DNA from: RGIG5612 sp045546255 | Lineage (GTDB): Bacteria; Bacillota; Clostridia; Lachnospirales; Lachnospiraceae | Assembly: GCA_045546255.1 (NCBI GenBank) | Contig: JAZQCK010000015.1 | Coordinates: 74,237-138,236 of the forward strand | Reading direction: 5' to 3' | Length of the DNA stretch: 64,000 bases | Part shown: positions 9,101 to 16,331 of the stretch, piece by piece | Numbering within the stretch: the stretch's first letter is position 1 | Layout of the letters: every line of letters begins with the position of its first letter | The notes under the pieces: model-generated | Database searches by the model: none | Told to the model about the DNA's origin: nothing | The model's input: only the letters and a program-made list of their open reading frames with translations | Program-made: the position numbers and the translations under genes

Positions 9101-10311
9101 GTAATAAGAAAGAAAAGAAAAAAACGGCACGAAAGAAAATAATGAAAAACTTTAACGGCGGCGGGATCGACTGGATGTTGATCCTGATCGTTGTTGTGCT
9201 GCTGGTTTTTGGCCTGATCATGCTTTACAGTGCCAGTTCTTATAACTCACAGATCAAATTCGGGACATCCGCCTGGTATGTGAAAAAACAGATCACATCA
9301 ACGCTGATCGGAATCGTCGGAATGTTCGTGATTGCTTTCATTCCGCTTGCATTTTGGAGAAAAGCTGCGATCCCGCTATACATAGTCGGTGTTATTTCTG
9401 TTCTTTTAATCCTAACTCCGCTCGGAGGAGAGGAAATCAATGGTGCGAAACGATGGCTGGATCTTAAAGTGATTTCGGTTCAGCCTGCCGAAATCCTGAA
9501 AGTTGCGCTGGTTGCGGCGATGGCTTTCTTTATCACCAAGTTTATTAAGTATCTGGACAACTGGCGCATTTACCTGGTGGGGCTTGCCATCTGTTTGATC
9601 CCGGTTGCGCTGACCTTATTTATCACGGATGACCTGGGAACTGCAATCATTATCTTTGCTATGGGCTTTGTTATGCTCCTGGTTGCAGCCCCAAGGGTCC
9701 GTTATCTGCTGCTTACGCTGCTTGCCGGAATCGTAGGGGTTGTTGGCATCATTTTGATTAAGCCGAATAAACGTGTTCGTGTGGAATCCTGGCTTCATCT
9801 GGACCAGTATTCGGATGATATTGGATATCAGATCACGCAGGCTCTTTATGCGATCGGCTCAGGCGGCATTTTTGGAAAAGGTCTGGGCAAGAGCACACAG
9901 AAGATGGGCTTTGTACCGGAGTCTCAGAACGATATGATCTTTTCCATCGTATGCGAAGAGCTGGGTATTATCGGTGGAATTATTCTGATCGTCCTTGTCA
10001 TCCTTTTAATATGGAGAATGAAAAAGATCTATGACCGGACCAAGGATGTGTTCGGAAGAGTGATCGTTGCCGGCGTTTCCACGCATATTGCGATACAAAC
10101 TTTTGTTAATATAGCGGTAGTCAGTAATCTGATTCCGAATACAGGCGTTCCGCTGCCGTTTATCAGTTATGGTGGAACCGCTGTTATCTTCCTGCTTGCC
10201 GAGATTGGAATGGTCCTTGCAGTCGGCAGATACAAACAGGAAGAGCCTGTCGATAAACGAAAAGAGTATTATCGCCGGGATAAGGAAAGAGGCGTTATTT
10301 ACTTTCAATGA
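9097..10311 (+). CDS. ftsW: Septal peptidoglycan glycosyltransferase FtsW (SEDS family)
   Basis: This polytopic SEDS protein has about ten membrane segments and polymerises lipid II at the septum with the class B PBP encoded upstream. Family marks are MLYSASSY, the GAKRWLDL loop, QPAEILKVALV, FITDDLGTAIII, GYQITQALYAIGSGGIFGKGLG and PFISYGGTA. The TTG at 9097 overlaps the murD stop and has GAGGG 9 nt upstream; an ATG at 9142 is an alternative and would drop a lysine-rich tail. murG, which often follows ftsW in related clusters, is absent here. Confidence 0.95.
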   Translation: MSNKKEKKKTARKKIMKNFNGGGIDWMLILIVVVLLVFGLIMLYSASSYNSQIKFGTSAWYVKKQITSTLIGIVGMFVIAFIPLAFWRKAAIPLYIVGVISVLLILTPLGGEEINGAKRWLDLKVISVQPAEILKVALVAAMAFFITKFIKYLDNWRIYLVGLAICLIPVALTLFITDDLGTAIIIFAMGFVMLLVAAPRVRYLLLTLLAGIVGVVGIILIKPNKRVRVESWLHLDQYSDDIGYQITQALYAIGSGGIFGKGLGKSTQKMGFVPESQNDMIFSIVCEELGIIGGIILIVLVILLIWRMKKIYDRTKDVFGRVIVAGVSTHIAIQTFVNIAVVSNLIPNTGVPLPFISYGGTAVIFLLAEIGMVLAVGRYKQEEPVDKRKEYYRRDKERGVIYFQ

Positions 10312-10856
10312 AAAAGAGAACGATTATTATTATCTCTGCGGCAGCCGTCTGCGTGATCGCATTATGCGCATTGTTTCTAACCGGGGTACTGAAATTTCCG
10401 TTCCCGCTTAAGCAGAAGGAAGAAACTCCAAAAGAGGCTGCTTTTTATGTGGAGTATATGAATGCATATATGCTGGTTGATGCGGAAGGCTATGTCATCG
10501 GCAGCGCAGCAGAGCAGCCGACGGATATTCCTGAAGTTAGAGGCCTTTCTTTTTCGAGCATTGTTGTTGGAGAGCAGCTTGAGGTGCAGGAAAAAGCCGC
10601 CTATGAATATGCTTGGAAAATCGTTGATTCACTGAAGAGAAACGCCCTTCCGATCCGGGAAGTCTATATCTCTTCGGATCTTCAGGCGACGATGTATGTG
10701 AACAGCGTTAAGATTCTTTTAGGTGCAGACAATAAAACTGATGAAAAACTCCGGGAGATGCGGGATTTCTTTGATGACTTTAAAGATCTTTCCGGAACTC
10801 TTGATATGCAGGAAGTAAGCACGAACAATCTTGGGTATTCTTTTAAGCAAAACTGA
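10308..10856 (+). CDS. FtsQ/DivIB-like division protein (divergent, short)
   Basis: The 182-residue protein has an N-terminal membrane anchor (residues 5-27) and a small extracytoplasmic domain. It overlaps the ftsW stop by ATGA and is followed by ftsZ, which is the usual place of ftsQ/divIB. The stretch YMLVDAEGYVIG resembles the FtsQ beta-domain segment in which a residue pattern like LVDxxG is common. It is shorter than typical DivIB, and the POTRA domain is at best vestigial. The call rests mainly on context and topology. Confidence 0.65.
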   Translation: MKKRTIIIISAAAVCVIALCALFLTGVLKFPFPLKQKEETPKEAAFYVEYMNAYMLVDAEGYVIGSAAEQPTDIPEVRGLSFSSIVVGEQLEVQEKAAYEYAWKIVDSLKRNALPIREVYISSDLQATMYVNSVKILLGADNKTDEKLREMRDFFDDFKDLSGTLDMQEVSTNNLGYSFKQN

Positions 10857-10893
10857 TCGTTTTGTGAAATTCTCTTGATCTAAAAACTTAAAG

Positions 10894-10922
10894 TTGAAAT
10901 TTCTCTCGAATGAGGATATTAT
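10894..10922 (+). promoter_or_regulatory. ftsZ promoter
   Basis: TTGAAA (10894-10899), a 17-bp spacer and TATTAT (10917-10922) lie upstream of ftsZ, so ftsZ can be expressed apart from the long upstream operon. Confidence 0.7.
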
Positions 10923-10957
10923 ATACTGAGTTAATTAGATTGAGAGGAAATGTTCTT

Positions 10958-12175
10958 ATGTCAGAATTTGATTATGGTGAAACAGTAAGGGGCGCACGCA
11001 TCGTCGTTGTCGGTGTTGGTGGCGCTGGTAATAATGCTGTTAACAGAATGCTTGACGGTGGCGTACAGCTGGTTGAGTTTATTGGCGTAAATACAGATAA
11101 ACAGGCCCTTACGCTTTGTAAAGCACCTGTTACAATTCAGATCGGTGAAAAGATCACGAAAGGTCTCGGAGCAGGCGCTCAGCCGGAAATCGGACAGAAG
11201 GCTGCGGAAGAGAGCATTGAAATGATCCAGAAAGCCTTAGCAGGCGCAGATATGGTATTCCTTACCTGCGGTATGGGCGGCGGAACCGGTACGGGAGCAA
11301 CTCCTGTCATCGCAAAAGTCGCAAAGGATATGGATATCCTGACCGTTGGTATCGTTACCAAACCTTTTAAATTTGAAAACAAAGCTCGTATGAACAATGC
11401 GATCTTAGGTATCGAGAGATTAAAAGAAGTCGTTGATACTCTGATCGTCATCCCGAATGACAAGCTTCTCGAAATCGTAGACAGAAGGACTTCGATCACA
11501 GATGCATTCAAGACAGCAGATGGCGTTCTCCAGCAGGCAGTCAGCGGAATCACTGATTTGATCAATATTCCTGCTCTGATCAACCTGGACTTCGCAGACG
11601 TTCGTACAGTTATGCTGAATAAAGGCGTTGCTCATATCGGTATCGGTACAGGCACCGGTGATGACAAAGCTGAAGATGCTGTTAAATATGCAGTTTCTTC
11701 CCCGCTGCTTGAGACAACGATCCGTGGTGCTTCTCATGTTATCATCAACATTTCCGGTGATATCTCTCTTATTGAAGCAAACGATGCGGCTTCTTATGTT
11801 CAGGATCTGGCTGGAGATGGCGCAAACATCATCTTCGGTGCTCGTTATGAAGCAGAGCCTGCAGACACCTGCACAATTACGGTTATTGCTACAGGAATCA
11901 ATGACAGCACGATCCGTATGGTGCCGCCGAGCAAGAACGCACAGCGTCAGCCTCAGCAGGCAGCAAAACCGGTACAGCAGGAAGCAGCTCCGCAGCAGAC
12001 GGTTCAGGCTCCGGCGCAGGAAGCAGCACAGCCTCAGGCTCCGGCTCAGCCGGCAGGCAGCGTGACTCCTCGTCCGGCAGCAAAACCGGGTCTTAACTTC
12101 AATGTTCCGAGACAGCCGAAGCAGACCGTTCCGGAGCAGGACATCAGAATCCCGGATTTCCTGAAGAAAAAATAA
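10958..12175 (+). CDS. ftsZ: Cell division GTPase FtsZ
   Basis: The 405-residue tubulin homologue forms the Z ring. It has the N-terminal GVGGAGNNAVNRM, the tubulin signature GGGTGTGATP and the T7-loop region NLDFADVR. A flexible linker rich in Gln, Pro and Ala (residues about 322-385) is followed by the conserved C-terminal peptide DIRIPDFLKKK, which binds FtsA, SepF and other tethers. ATG 10958 is chosen because AGAGGA lies 9-10 nt upstream and MSEF is a typical start; an upstream frame from 10910 adds unconserved residues. A terminator follows. Confidence 0.99.
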   Translation: MSEFDYGETVRGARIVVVGVGGAGNNAVNRMLDGGVQLVEFIGVNTDKQALTLCKAPVTIQIGEKITKGLGAGAQPEIGQKAAEESIEMIQKALAGADMVFLTCGMGGGTGTGATPVIAKVAKDMDILTVGIVTKPFKFENKARMNNAILGIERLKEVVDTLIVIPNDKLLEIVDRRTSITDAFKTADGVLQQAVSGITDLINIPALINLDFADVRTVMLNKGVAHIGIGTGTGDDKAEDAVKYAVSSPLLETTIRGASHVIINISGDISLIEANDAASYVQDLAGDGANIIFGARYEAEPADTCTITVIATGINDSTIRMVPPSKNAQRQPQQAAKPVQQEAAPQQTVQAPAQEAAQPQAPAQPAGSVTPRPAAKPGLNFNVPRQPKQTVPEQDIRIPDFLKKK

Positions 12176-12198
12176 TATAGAAATTGACTGAATGATGA

Positions 12199-12230
12199 AG
12201 GACCGACTTGAAAGGCCGGTTCTTTTTCTT
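12199..12230 (+). terminator. Terminator after ftsZ
   Basis: A 7-bp stem with one G-U pair (12199-12205 with 12217-12223) is followed by TTTTCTT. It closes the division operon. Confidence 0.7.
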
Positions 12231-12297
12231 CGCTTGCTATGTTCGGCCAGATAATACAAACCCTTCAAACCAGGTTCGAAAAAAAGCAAAATACCTC

Positions 12298-12326
12298 TTG
12301 CAAATTAAAGACGAGTGGTTTATTAT
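12298..12326 (+). promoter_or_regulatory. groESL promoter
   Basis: TTGCAA (12298-12303) and TATTAT (12321-12326) are spaced 17 bp apart, immediately upstream of the CIRCE operator. Confidence 0.8.
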
Positions 12327-12338
12327 GATTAACGAGAT

Positions 12339-12365
12339 TTAGCACTCATATTAAGCGAGTGCTAA
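12339..12365. promoter_or_regulatory. CIRCE operator (HrcA binding site)
   Basis: The sequence TTAGCACTC-N9-GAGTGCTAA matches the CIRCE consensus at every position. HrcA repression relieved by heat shock is the established mode for such sites. Confidence 0.98.
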
Positions 12366-12389
12366 CAAATTCAAAGGAGGACAGTAAAA

Positions 12390-12662
12390 ATGAAATTAGT
12401 TCCGTTAGGAGACAGAGTTGTTCTTAAGCAGATGCAGGCAGAAGAGACGACTGCATCCGGAATCGTTTTACCGGGACAGGCACAGGAAAAACCTCAGCAG
12501 GCAATCGTAGTTGCAGTAGGACCTGGCACAGATGATGTTAAGATGACTGTTAAAGTTGATGATGTAGTTATTTATTCCAAATATGCAGGAACCGACGTCA
12601 AATTGGATGATGAAGAGTATGTAATCGTTCGTCATGATGACATTCTTGCAGTTGTTAAATAA
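12390..12662 (+). CDS. groES: Co-chaperonin GroES
   Basis: The 90-residue protein caps the GroEL chamber as a heptamer. It shows the family N-terminus (LVPLGDRVVLKQ), the mobile loop region (EETTASGIVLPGQAQEKP) and the C-terminal VRHDDILAVVK. The sequence AAAGGAGG lies about 10 nt before the ATG. It is cotranscribed with groEL 18 nt downstream, under a promoter and CIRCE element. Length and motifs are typical. Confidence 0.99.
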   Translation: MKLVPLGDRVVLKQMQAEETTASGIVLPGQAQEKPQQAIVVAVGPGTDDVKMTVKVDDVVIYSKYAGTDVKLDDEEYVIVRHDDILAVVK

Positions 12663-12680
12663 TCAGGAGGCAAAGTAAAA

Positions 12681-14312
12681 ATGGCAAAAGAAATCAAATA
12701 CGGCGCTGAAGCGAGAGAAGCTCTCGGCAGAGGCGTGGATCAGTTAGCAAACACAGTAAAAGTTACACTTGGACCAAAAGGAAGAAACGTTGTTCTTGCG
12801 AAACCTTATGGCGGTCCGTTGATCACAAACGATGGTGTAACAATTGCAAAAGAAGTTGAATTCGAAGATCAGTTCGAAAACATGGGTGCACAGCTTGTTC
12901 GTGAAGTTGCAACAAAGACAAATGATGTTGCAGGTGATGGAACAACAACAGCAACCGTTCTGGCTCAGGCTATGATCGATGAAGGTGAGAAAAACCTTGC
13001 AGCTGGTGCAAACCCGATCATCTTACGTAAAGGCATGAGCGCTGCATGCGATGCAGCTGTAGAAGCTCTGCTTAAAATGAGCAGCAAAGTAAAAGGAAAA
13101 GAGCAGATCGCTCGTGTTGCTGCAATCTCTGCTGGTGATGACAGTGTTGGTGAGATGGTTGCAGATGCAATGGAAAAAGTTACCAACGATGGCGTTATCA
13201 CGATTGAAGAGTCCAAGACAATGCAGACAGAACTCGACCTTGTAGAAGGTATGCAGTTTGATCGTGGATACATTTCCGCATATATGTGCACAGATCTTGA
13301 GAAGATGGAAGCAAACCTTGACGATGCTTACATCCTGATCACAGACAAGAAGATCTCTGTTATCCAGGAAATCCTTCCGCTTTTGGAAGAAATCGTTAAG
13401 ACTGGTTCCAAGCTCCTGATCATCGCTGAAGATATCGAAGGTGAAGCACTGACAACATTGATCGTTAACAAACTTCGCGGAACCTTCAACGTTGTTGCAG
13501 TTAAGGCTCCTGGCTATGGTGACAGAAGAAAAGAAATGTTAAAAGATATCGCTACTTTAACAGGCGGTCAGGTGATCTCCGAAGAGATCGGACTTGAGCT
13601 CAAAGATGCTAATATGCAGATGCTCGGCCGTGCAAAGAGCGTAAGAGTTGACAAAGAGAACACGATCATCGTTGACGGCGCTGGAAGCAAGAAAGAAATC
13701 GCTGGCAGAATCGCTCTGATCAAATCCCAGATCGAAACCACTACATCTGATTATGACAGAGAAAAACTGCAGGAGAGACTTGCAAAACTGTCCGGCGGCG
13801 TAGCAGTCATCAAAGTTGGTGCTGCAACTGAGACAGAAATGAAAGAAAAGAAACTGCGTATGGAAGATGCTTTAGCAGCAACAAAAGCAGCAGTTGAAGA
13901 AGGCATCATCGCAGGCGGCGGAAGCGCATATATCCACGCACAGAAAGCAGTTGCAAAACTTGCAGCTGAACTGGAAGGCGATGAGAAGACCGGCGCTAAC
14001 ATCGTTGTGAAAGCTCTTGAAGCTCCGCTTCACTGCATCGCAACAAATGCAGGTCTTGAAGGCAGCGTTATCGTTAACAAAGTAAAAGAAATGAAGCAGG
14101 GTGAAGGTTTCGATGCTCTGAACAGCAAATATGTCAAGATGGTTGACGCAGGAATCCTTGATCCGGTTAAGGTAACACGTTCCGCACTGCAGAACGCAAC
14201 TAGCGTCGCATCCACCTATCTGACAACCGAGGCAGTTGTAGCCGATATCAAAGAGCCAGCTCCGGCAATGCCTGCAGGAAACCCAGGCATGGGCGGCATG
14301 GGAATGATGTGA
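12681..14312 (+). CDS. groEL: Chaperonin GroEL
   Basis: The 543-residue chaperonin folds proteins in an ATP-driven double ring. It starts AKEIKYGAEAREAL and shows LGPKGRNVVL, the ATP-binding AGDGTTTATVLAQ and the apical domain (GYGDRRKEML). It ends in the Gly/Met-rich tail (GNPGMGGMGMM) normal for GroEL. A long nested hairpin terminator follows. Nothing unusual was seen. Confidence 0.99.
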   Translation: MAKEIKYGAEAREALGRGVDQLANTVKVTLGPKGRNVVLAKPYGGPLITNDGVTIAKEVEFEDQFENMGAQLVREVATKTNDVAGDGTTTATVLAQAMIDEGEKNLAAGANPIILRKGMSAACDAAVEALLKMSSKVKGKEQIARVAAISAGDDSVGEMVADAMEKVTNDGVITIEESKTMQTELDLVEGMQFDRGYISAYMCTDLEKMEANLDDAYILITDKKISVIQEILPLLEEIVKTGSKLLIIAEDIEGEALTTLIVNKLRGTFNVVAVKAPGYGDRRKEMLKDIATLTGGQVISEEIGLELKDANMQMLGRAKSVRVDKENTIIVDGAGSKKEIAGRIALIKSQIETTTSDYDREKLQERLAKLSGGVAVIKVGAATETEMKEKKLRMEDALAATKAAVEEGIIAGGGSAYIHAQKAVAKLAAELEGDEKTGANIVVKALEAPLHCIATNAGLEGSVIVNKVKEMKQGEGFDALNSKYVKMVDAGILDPVKVTRSALQNATSVASTYLTTEAVVADIKEPAPAMPAGNPGMGGMGMM

Positions 14313-14344
14313 TAGACTAACAAGCTAAGCAAAATCGGAAACAA

Positions 14345-14384
14345 AAACGGGCCAAGCACTTGTGCTTATGGCCCGTTTCTTGTT
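14345..14384 (+). terminator. Terminator after groEL
   Basis: A nested hairpin has an outer 9-bp stem (14345-14353 with 14370-14378) and an inner 6-bp stem (14354-14359 with 14362-14367), followed by a T-rich tail. Confidence 0.85.
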
Positions 14385-14398
14385 TTTGATTTTATTTA

Positions 14399-14538
14399 GC
14401 GACAAACGATCATGAGTGAAGCACCAAAGGTGCGTAACGAATGAACGCTGTCGCAAAATGATTGCGAAGCAATCGCTTAGCAATACGCACGTAGCGAATG
14501 CAGTTTGCCGCAAGAGCTGCGCGAAGCGCTGCCCTTGC
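14399..14538. repeat. Palindrome-rich intergenic segment
   Basis: Several small hairpins lie in a row: GCACC-AAA-GGTGC (14421-14433), GATTGC-GAA-GCAATC (14460-14474) and GCGC-GAA-GCGC (14519-14529). GCAAG/CTTGC (14510-14514 with 14534-14538) encloses the last. GCGACA/TGTCGC (14399-14404 with 14449-14454) encloses the first. No gene is visible. The segment looks REP-like or like structured RNA, and its role is unknown. Confidence 0.5.
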
Positions 14539-14620
14539 TCTTTGAAATAATAATGATTTGGCGATAAACTGGACAAAAACTGCGCTCATGAGTCGCTTTT
14601 TTGTCGATTAACAAAATAAA

Positions 14621-14689
14621 GGCAACACAGTGTTGTGTATACGGCAGAAATCGTACTGATTTGAAATGTATACACGACACTGTGTTGTC
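14621..14689. promoter_or_regulatory. Long inverted repeat upstream of UroD-like gene
   Basis: Two 22-bp arms (14621-14642 and 14668-14689) flank a 25-bp centre. They differ at two positions, both of which become G-U pairs in RNA. Each arm has an inner dyad: CAACAC-A-GTGTTG in the left arm and ACAC-T-GTGT in the right. Each also ends in GTATAC toward the centre. The arrangement suggests paired operator sites for one dimeric regulator, or a stable RNA hairpin. It is about 190 bp before the next gene. Confidence 0.55.
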
Positions 14690-14787
14690 TAAAATTTTGC
14701 TGTGAACTCACAATCGCGATTTTTGTCCATATTTTATAACAATAGAGCAACATAAAAAGATTTTCTTTATAAACAGAACAACTTTTA

Positions 14788-14803
14788 TGTTGTTCAAACA
14801 ACA
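14788..14803. promoter_or_regulatory. Small dyad (operator candidate)
   Basis: TGTTGTT-CA-AACAACA is a perfect dyad 77 bp before the UroD-like start. Together with the larger repeat upstream it may form the control region of this gene. No clear -35/-10 pair was identified. Confidence 0.35.
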
Positions 14804-14879
14804 GATAATTATTGTTTCTCAAGTTGGTCTTGCGTTTCTATAATTGAAACTGAATACAGATAATAATAAGGAGAATCAT

Positions 14880-15923
14880 ATGAAATTCGATCCAAAAGAA
14901 CTGGAAGTTAAATTCTATATGCCGGGGCCACCGAATGTCCCGCCAATGCCGGTGCTGAATACTCCGATCACTCCACGGGAGAATTATCTTCGGATGCTGC
15001 ACCATGAGCAGCCTCTTTGGATGCCGACCTCCATGGATTATGCGATCACATCTCCGACCTGCAGTCCGGATGCCTGGGCGCATGGCGTTGTTTTCGGCTC
15101 CGGAATCGATCCGTCAGAAGAAGGCGGAAAAGATATGCTCGGAGTCGAGTGGGAAATCTATGGTCCTGGCGCAATGGTGAGACAGGGAAATCCTCTTGTC
15201 AAAGATCTTGACCACTGGGAAGATTATATAACGTTTCCGGATGTTGACAGTTGGGACTGGGAGAGCAGCAGAAAAGATGTGAAAAGAGCAGAGGAAAATG
15301 GGCAGATCGTTCGTGTCGCGCAGTTTTCCGGCTTCTTTGAAAGACTGATCTCATTAGTTGATATGGAAGAGGCTTTGGTGTCCATGATCGACGAGGACTG
15401 CGCCCCGGCCATTCACCGGCTCTTTGATTATATGTGTACGCTTTATGATAAGCACTTTGAAAAATATGCCGAATATCTGCATGCCGACACTGTGTGGTTT
15501 ATGGATGACTGGGGAACGCAGAGAGCGCCTTTCTTCTCGCTTGATACGATACGGGAAATGCTGCTTCCTTATCTGAAGAGAGTGGTTGAAAGCGCACATA
15601 AATACGGCTTGCTCTTTGACTTTCACAGTGATGGAAAGATCGATGAGGTCGTTCCGCTGATCATTGAGAGTGGAGCAGACTCCTGGGAAGGCCAGATCAT
15701 GAATGATAAAAAGAAGATCATGGATACTTATCCGGATCAGCTGGTCTGCAATGTTCATATCCCTCCGATTCCGCAGGATGCCACAGAAGAACAGATGCAC
15801 GCGATCATAGACGAGTTCTTTGATACTTATGGAAATTACCGCATCGTAGTTGATGCTTTTGGCATGAGACCTGATGCCATGGTATATCTCTACGAGAAAT
15901 CCAGAAGAGCATACTGCGGATAA
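14880..15923 (+). CDS. Uroporphyrinogen decarboxylase-fold protein (methyltransferase-like)
   Basis: The 347-residue protein belongs to the UroD/MtaA superfamily of TIM-barrel enzymes, which includes corrinoid-dependent methyltransferases and O-demethylases as well as haem-pathway decarboxylases. The N-terminal TPRENYLRMLHHEQPLWMP and the barrel are recognisable. Where zinc-dependent methyltransferases carry a His-x-Cys-Gly motif, this protein reads FHSDG, so the usual Cys ligand is Asp. No corrinoid protein gene is near. A role in demethylation or aromatic metabolism is possible but not shown. ATG 14880 is chosen for the AAGGAG 6 nt upstream. The gene has its own upstream region and terminator. 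Confidence 0.75.
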   Translation: MKFDPKELEVKFYMPGPPNVPPMPVLNTPITPRENYLRMLHHEQPLWMPTSMDYAITSPTCSPDAWAHGVVFGSGIDPSEEGGKDMLGVEWEIYGPGAMVRQGNPLVKDLDHWEDYITFPDVDSWDWESSRKDVKRAEENGQIVRVAQFSGFFERLISLVDMEEALVSMIDEDCAPAIHRLFDYMCTLYDKHFEKYAEYLHADTVWFMDDWGTQRAPFFSLDTIREMLLPYLKRVVESAHKYGLLFDFHSDGKIDEVVPLIIESGADSWEGQIMNDKKKIMDTYPDQLVCNVHIPPIPQDATEEQMHAIIDEFFDTYGNYRIVVDAFGMRPDAMVYLYEKSRRAYCG

Positions 15924-15925
15924 AA

Positions 15926-15951
15926 GTGACAAGGGAACGGTTCCTTTGTTA
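15926..15951. repeat. Dispersed GTGACA-type palindromic repeat, short copy
   Basis: A near-palindrome begins with GTGACAAGGGAAC and mirrors itself with G-U tolerances. It begins 2 bp after the stop codon of the preceding gene. It shares the ACGGTTC core with the larger copy at 16064-16117. Confidence 0.55.
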
Positions 15952-15973
15952 GCAAAACTTAAACAAATTAAAA

Positions 15974-16008
15974 GCCTCGACTGCATTGGCTGCAGTCGGG
16001 GCATTTTA
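15974..16008 (+). terminator. Terminator after UroD-like gene
   Basis: A 12-bp stem with one G-U pair (15974-15985 with 15991-16002) has a 5-nt loop and is followed by ATTTTAA. Confidence 0.65.
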
Positions 16009-16063
16009 AAAAGAGGGTTTGTATGGTTGATCATTGAGCGACAGGGGATTGAAAAGATGCCAA

Positions 16064-16117
16064 AAGAACCGTCCCCCTGTCACGTTACTCCCATGAGGTG
16101 ACAGAGGGACGGTTCTT
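16064..16117. repeat. Dispersed palindromic repeat with GTGACAG...GACGGTTC arms
   Basis: Two 20-bp arms (16064-16083 and 16098-16117) differ at one position and flank a 14-bp centre. The outer edges carry GAACCGTCCC / GGGACGGTTC and the inner ends CTGTCAC / GTGACAG. A partial GACAGGGG at about 16040 adds another half. Sequences of this kind are scattered in many Clostridia genomes; no transposase is adjacent. The region 16118-16202 holds nothing else recognised. Confidence 0.6.
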
Positions 16118-16202
16118 CTGTCACCTTTGATTCTGTTCCGTAATCTGATTCATGCCGTTCTGTCATGATTAAATTTTGTACACGCTCTATAAAAAAGTTT
16201 GA

Positions 16203-16245
16203 TTGCCAGTCCTTATACACGCATGGTATACTTTTTGGTATACCA
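16203..16245 (+). promoter_or_regulatory. Promoter with embedded GTATAC operator
   Basis: TTGCCA (16203-16208), an 18-bp spacer and TATACT (16227-16232) form the likely promoter of the 11-gene operon. The -10 hexamer lies inside the dyad TGGTATAC-TTTTT-GGTATACCA (16224-16245). A dimeric repressor there would block transcription. GTATAC half sites resemble operators of GntR-type regulators; the regulator is not in this window or not recognised. Confidence 0.6.
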
Positions 16246-16331
16246 AGGTAAATAATGGGGCGTATTATGTCCATTTTTATATCGGTACATGAAACTCACA
16301 AGGGAAGAAAACGAAAGGAAGGTAATCGTAA

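Noticed and set aside
10910..10957. Earlier start for FtsZ at 10910
   Set aside because: The extra 16 residues are unconserved and overlap the predicted -10 element; ATG 10958 has a good ribosome binding site.
11420..12289. 289-codon antisense frame over ftsZ
   Set aside because: It overlaps a certain gene and an intergenic terminator, and its translation is Cys/Arg-rich with no recognisable domain.
15354..16034. 226-codon minus-strand frame over the end of the UroD-like gene
   Set aside because: It is a shadow of a confident gene and runs through a hairpin terminator; no start signal.
16064..16117. Insertion sequence terminal repeats
   Set aside because: The arms form one short palindrome and no transposase frame is found between or next to the copies.
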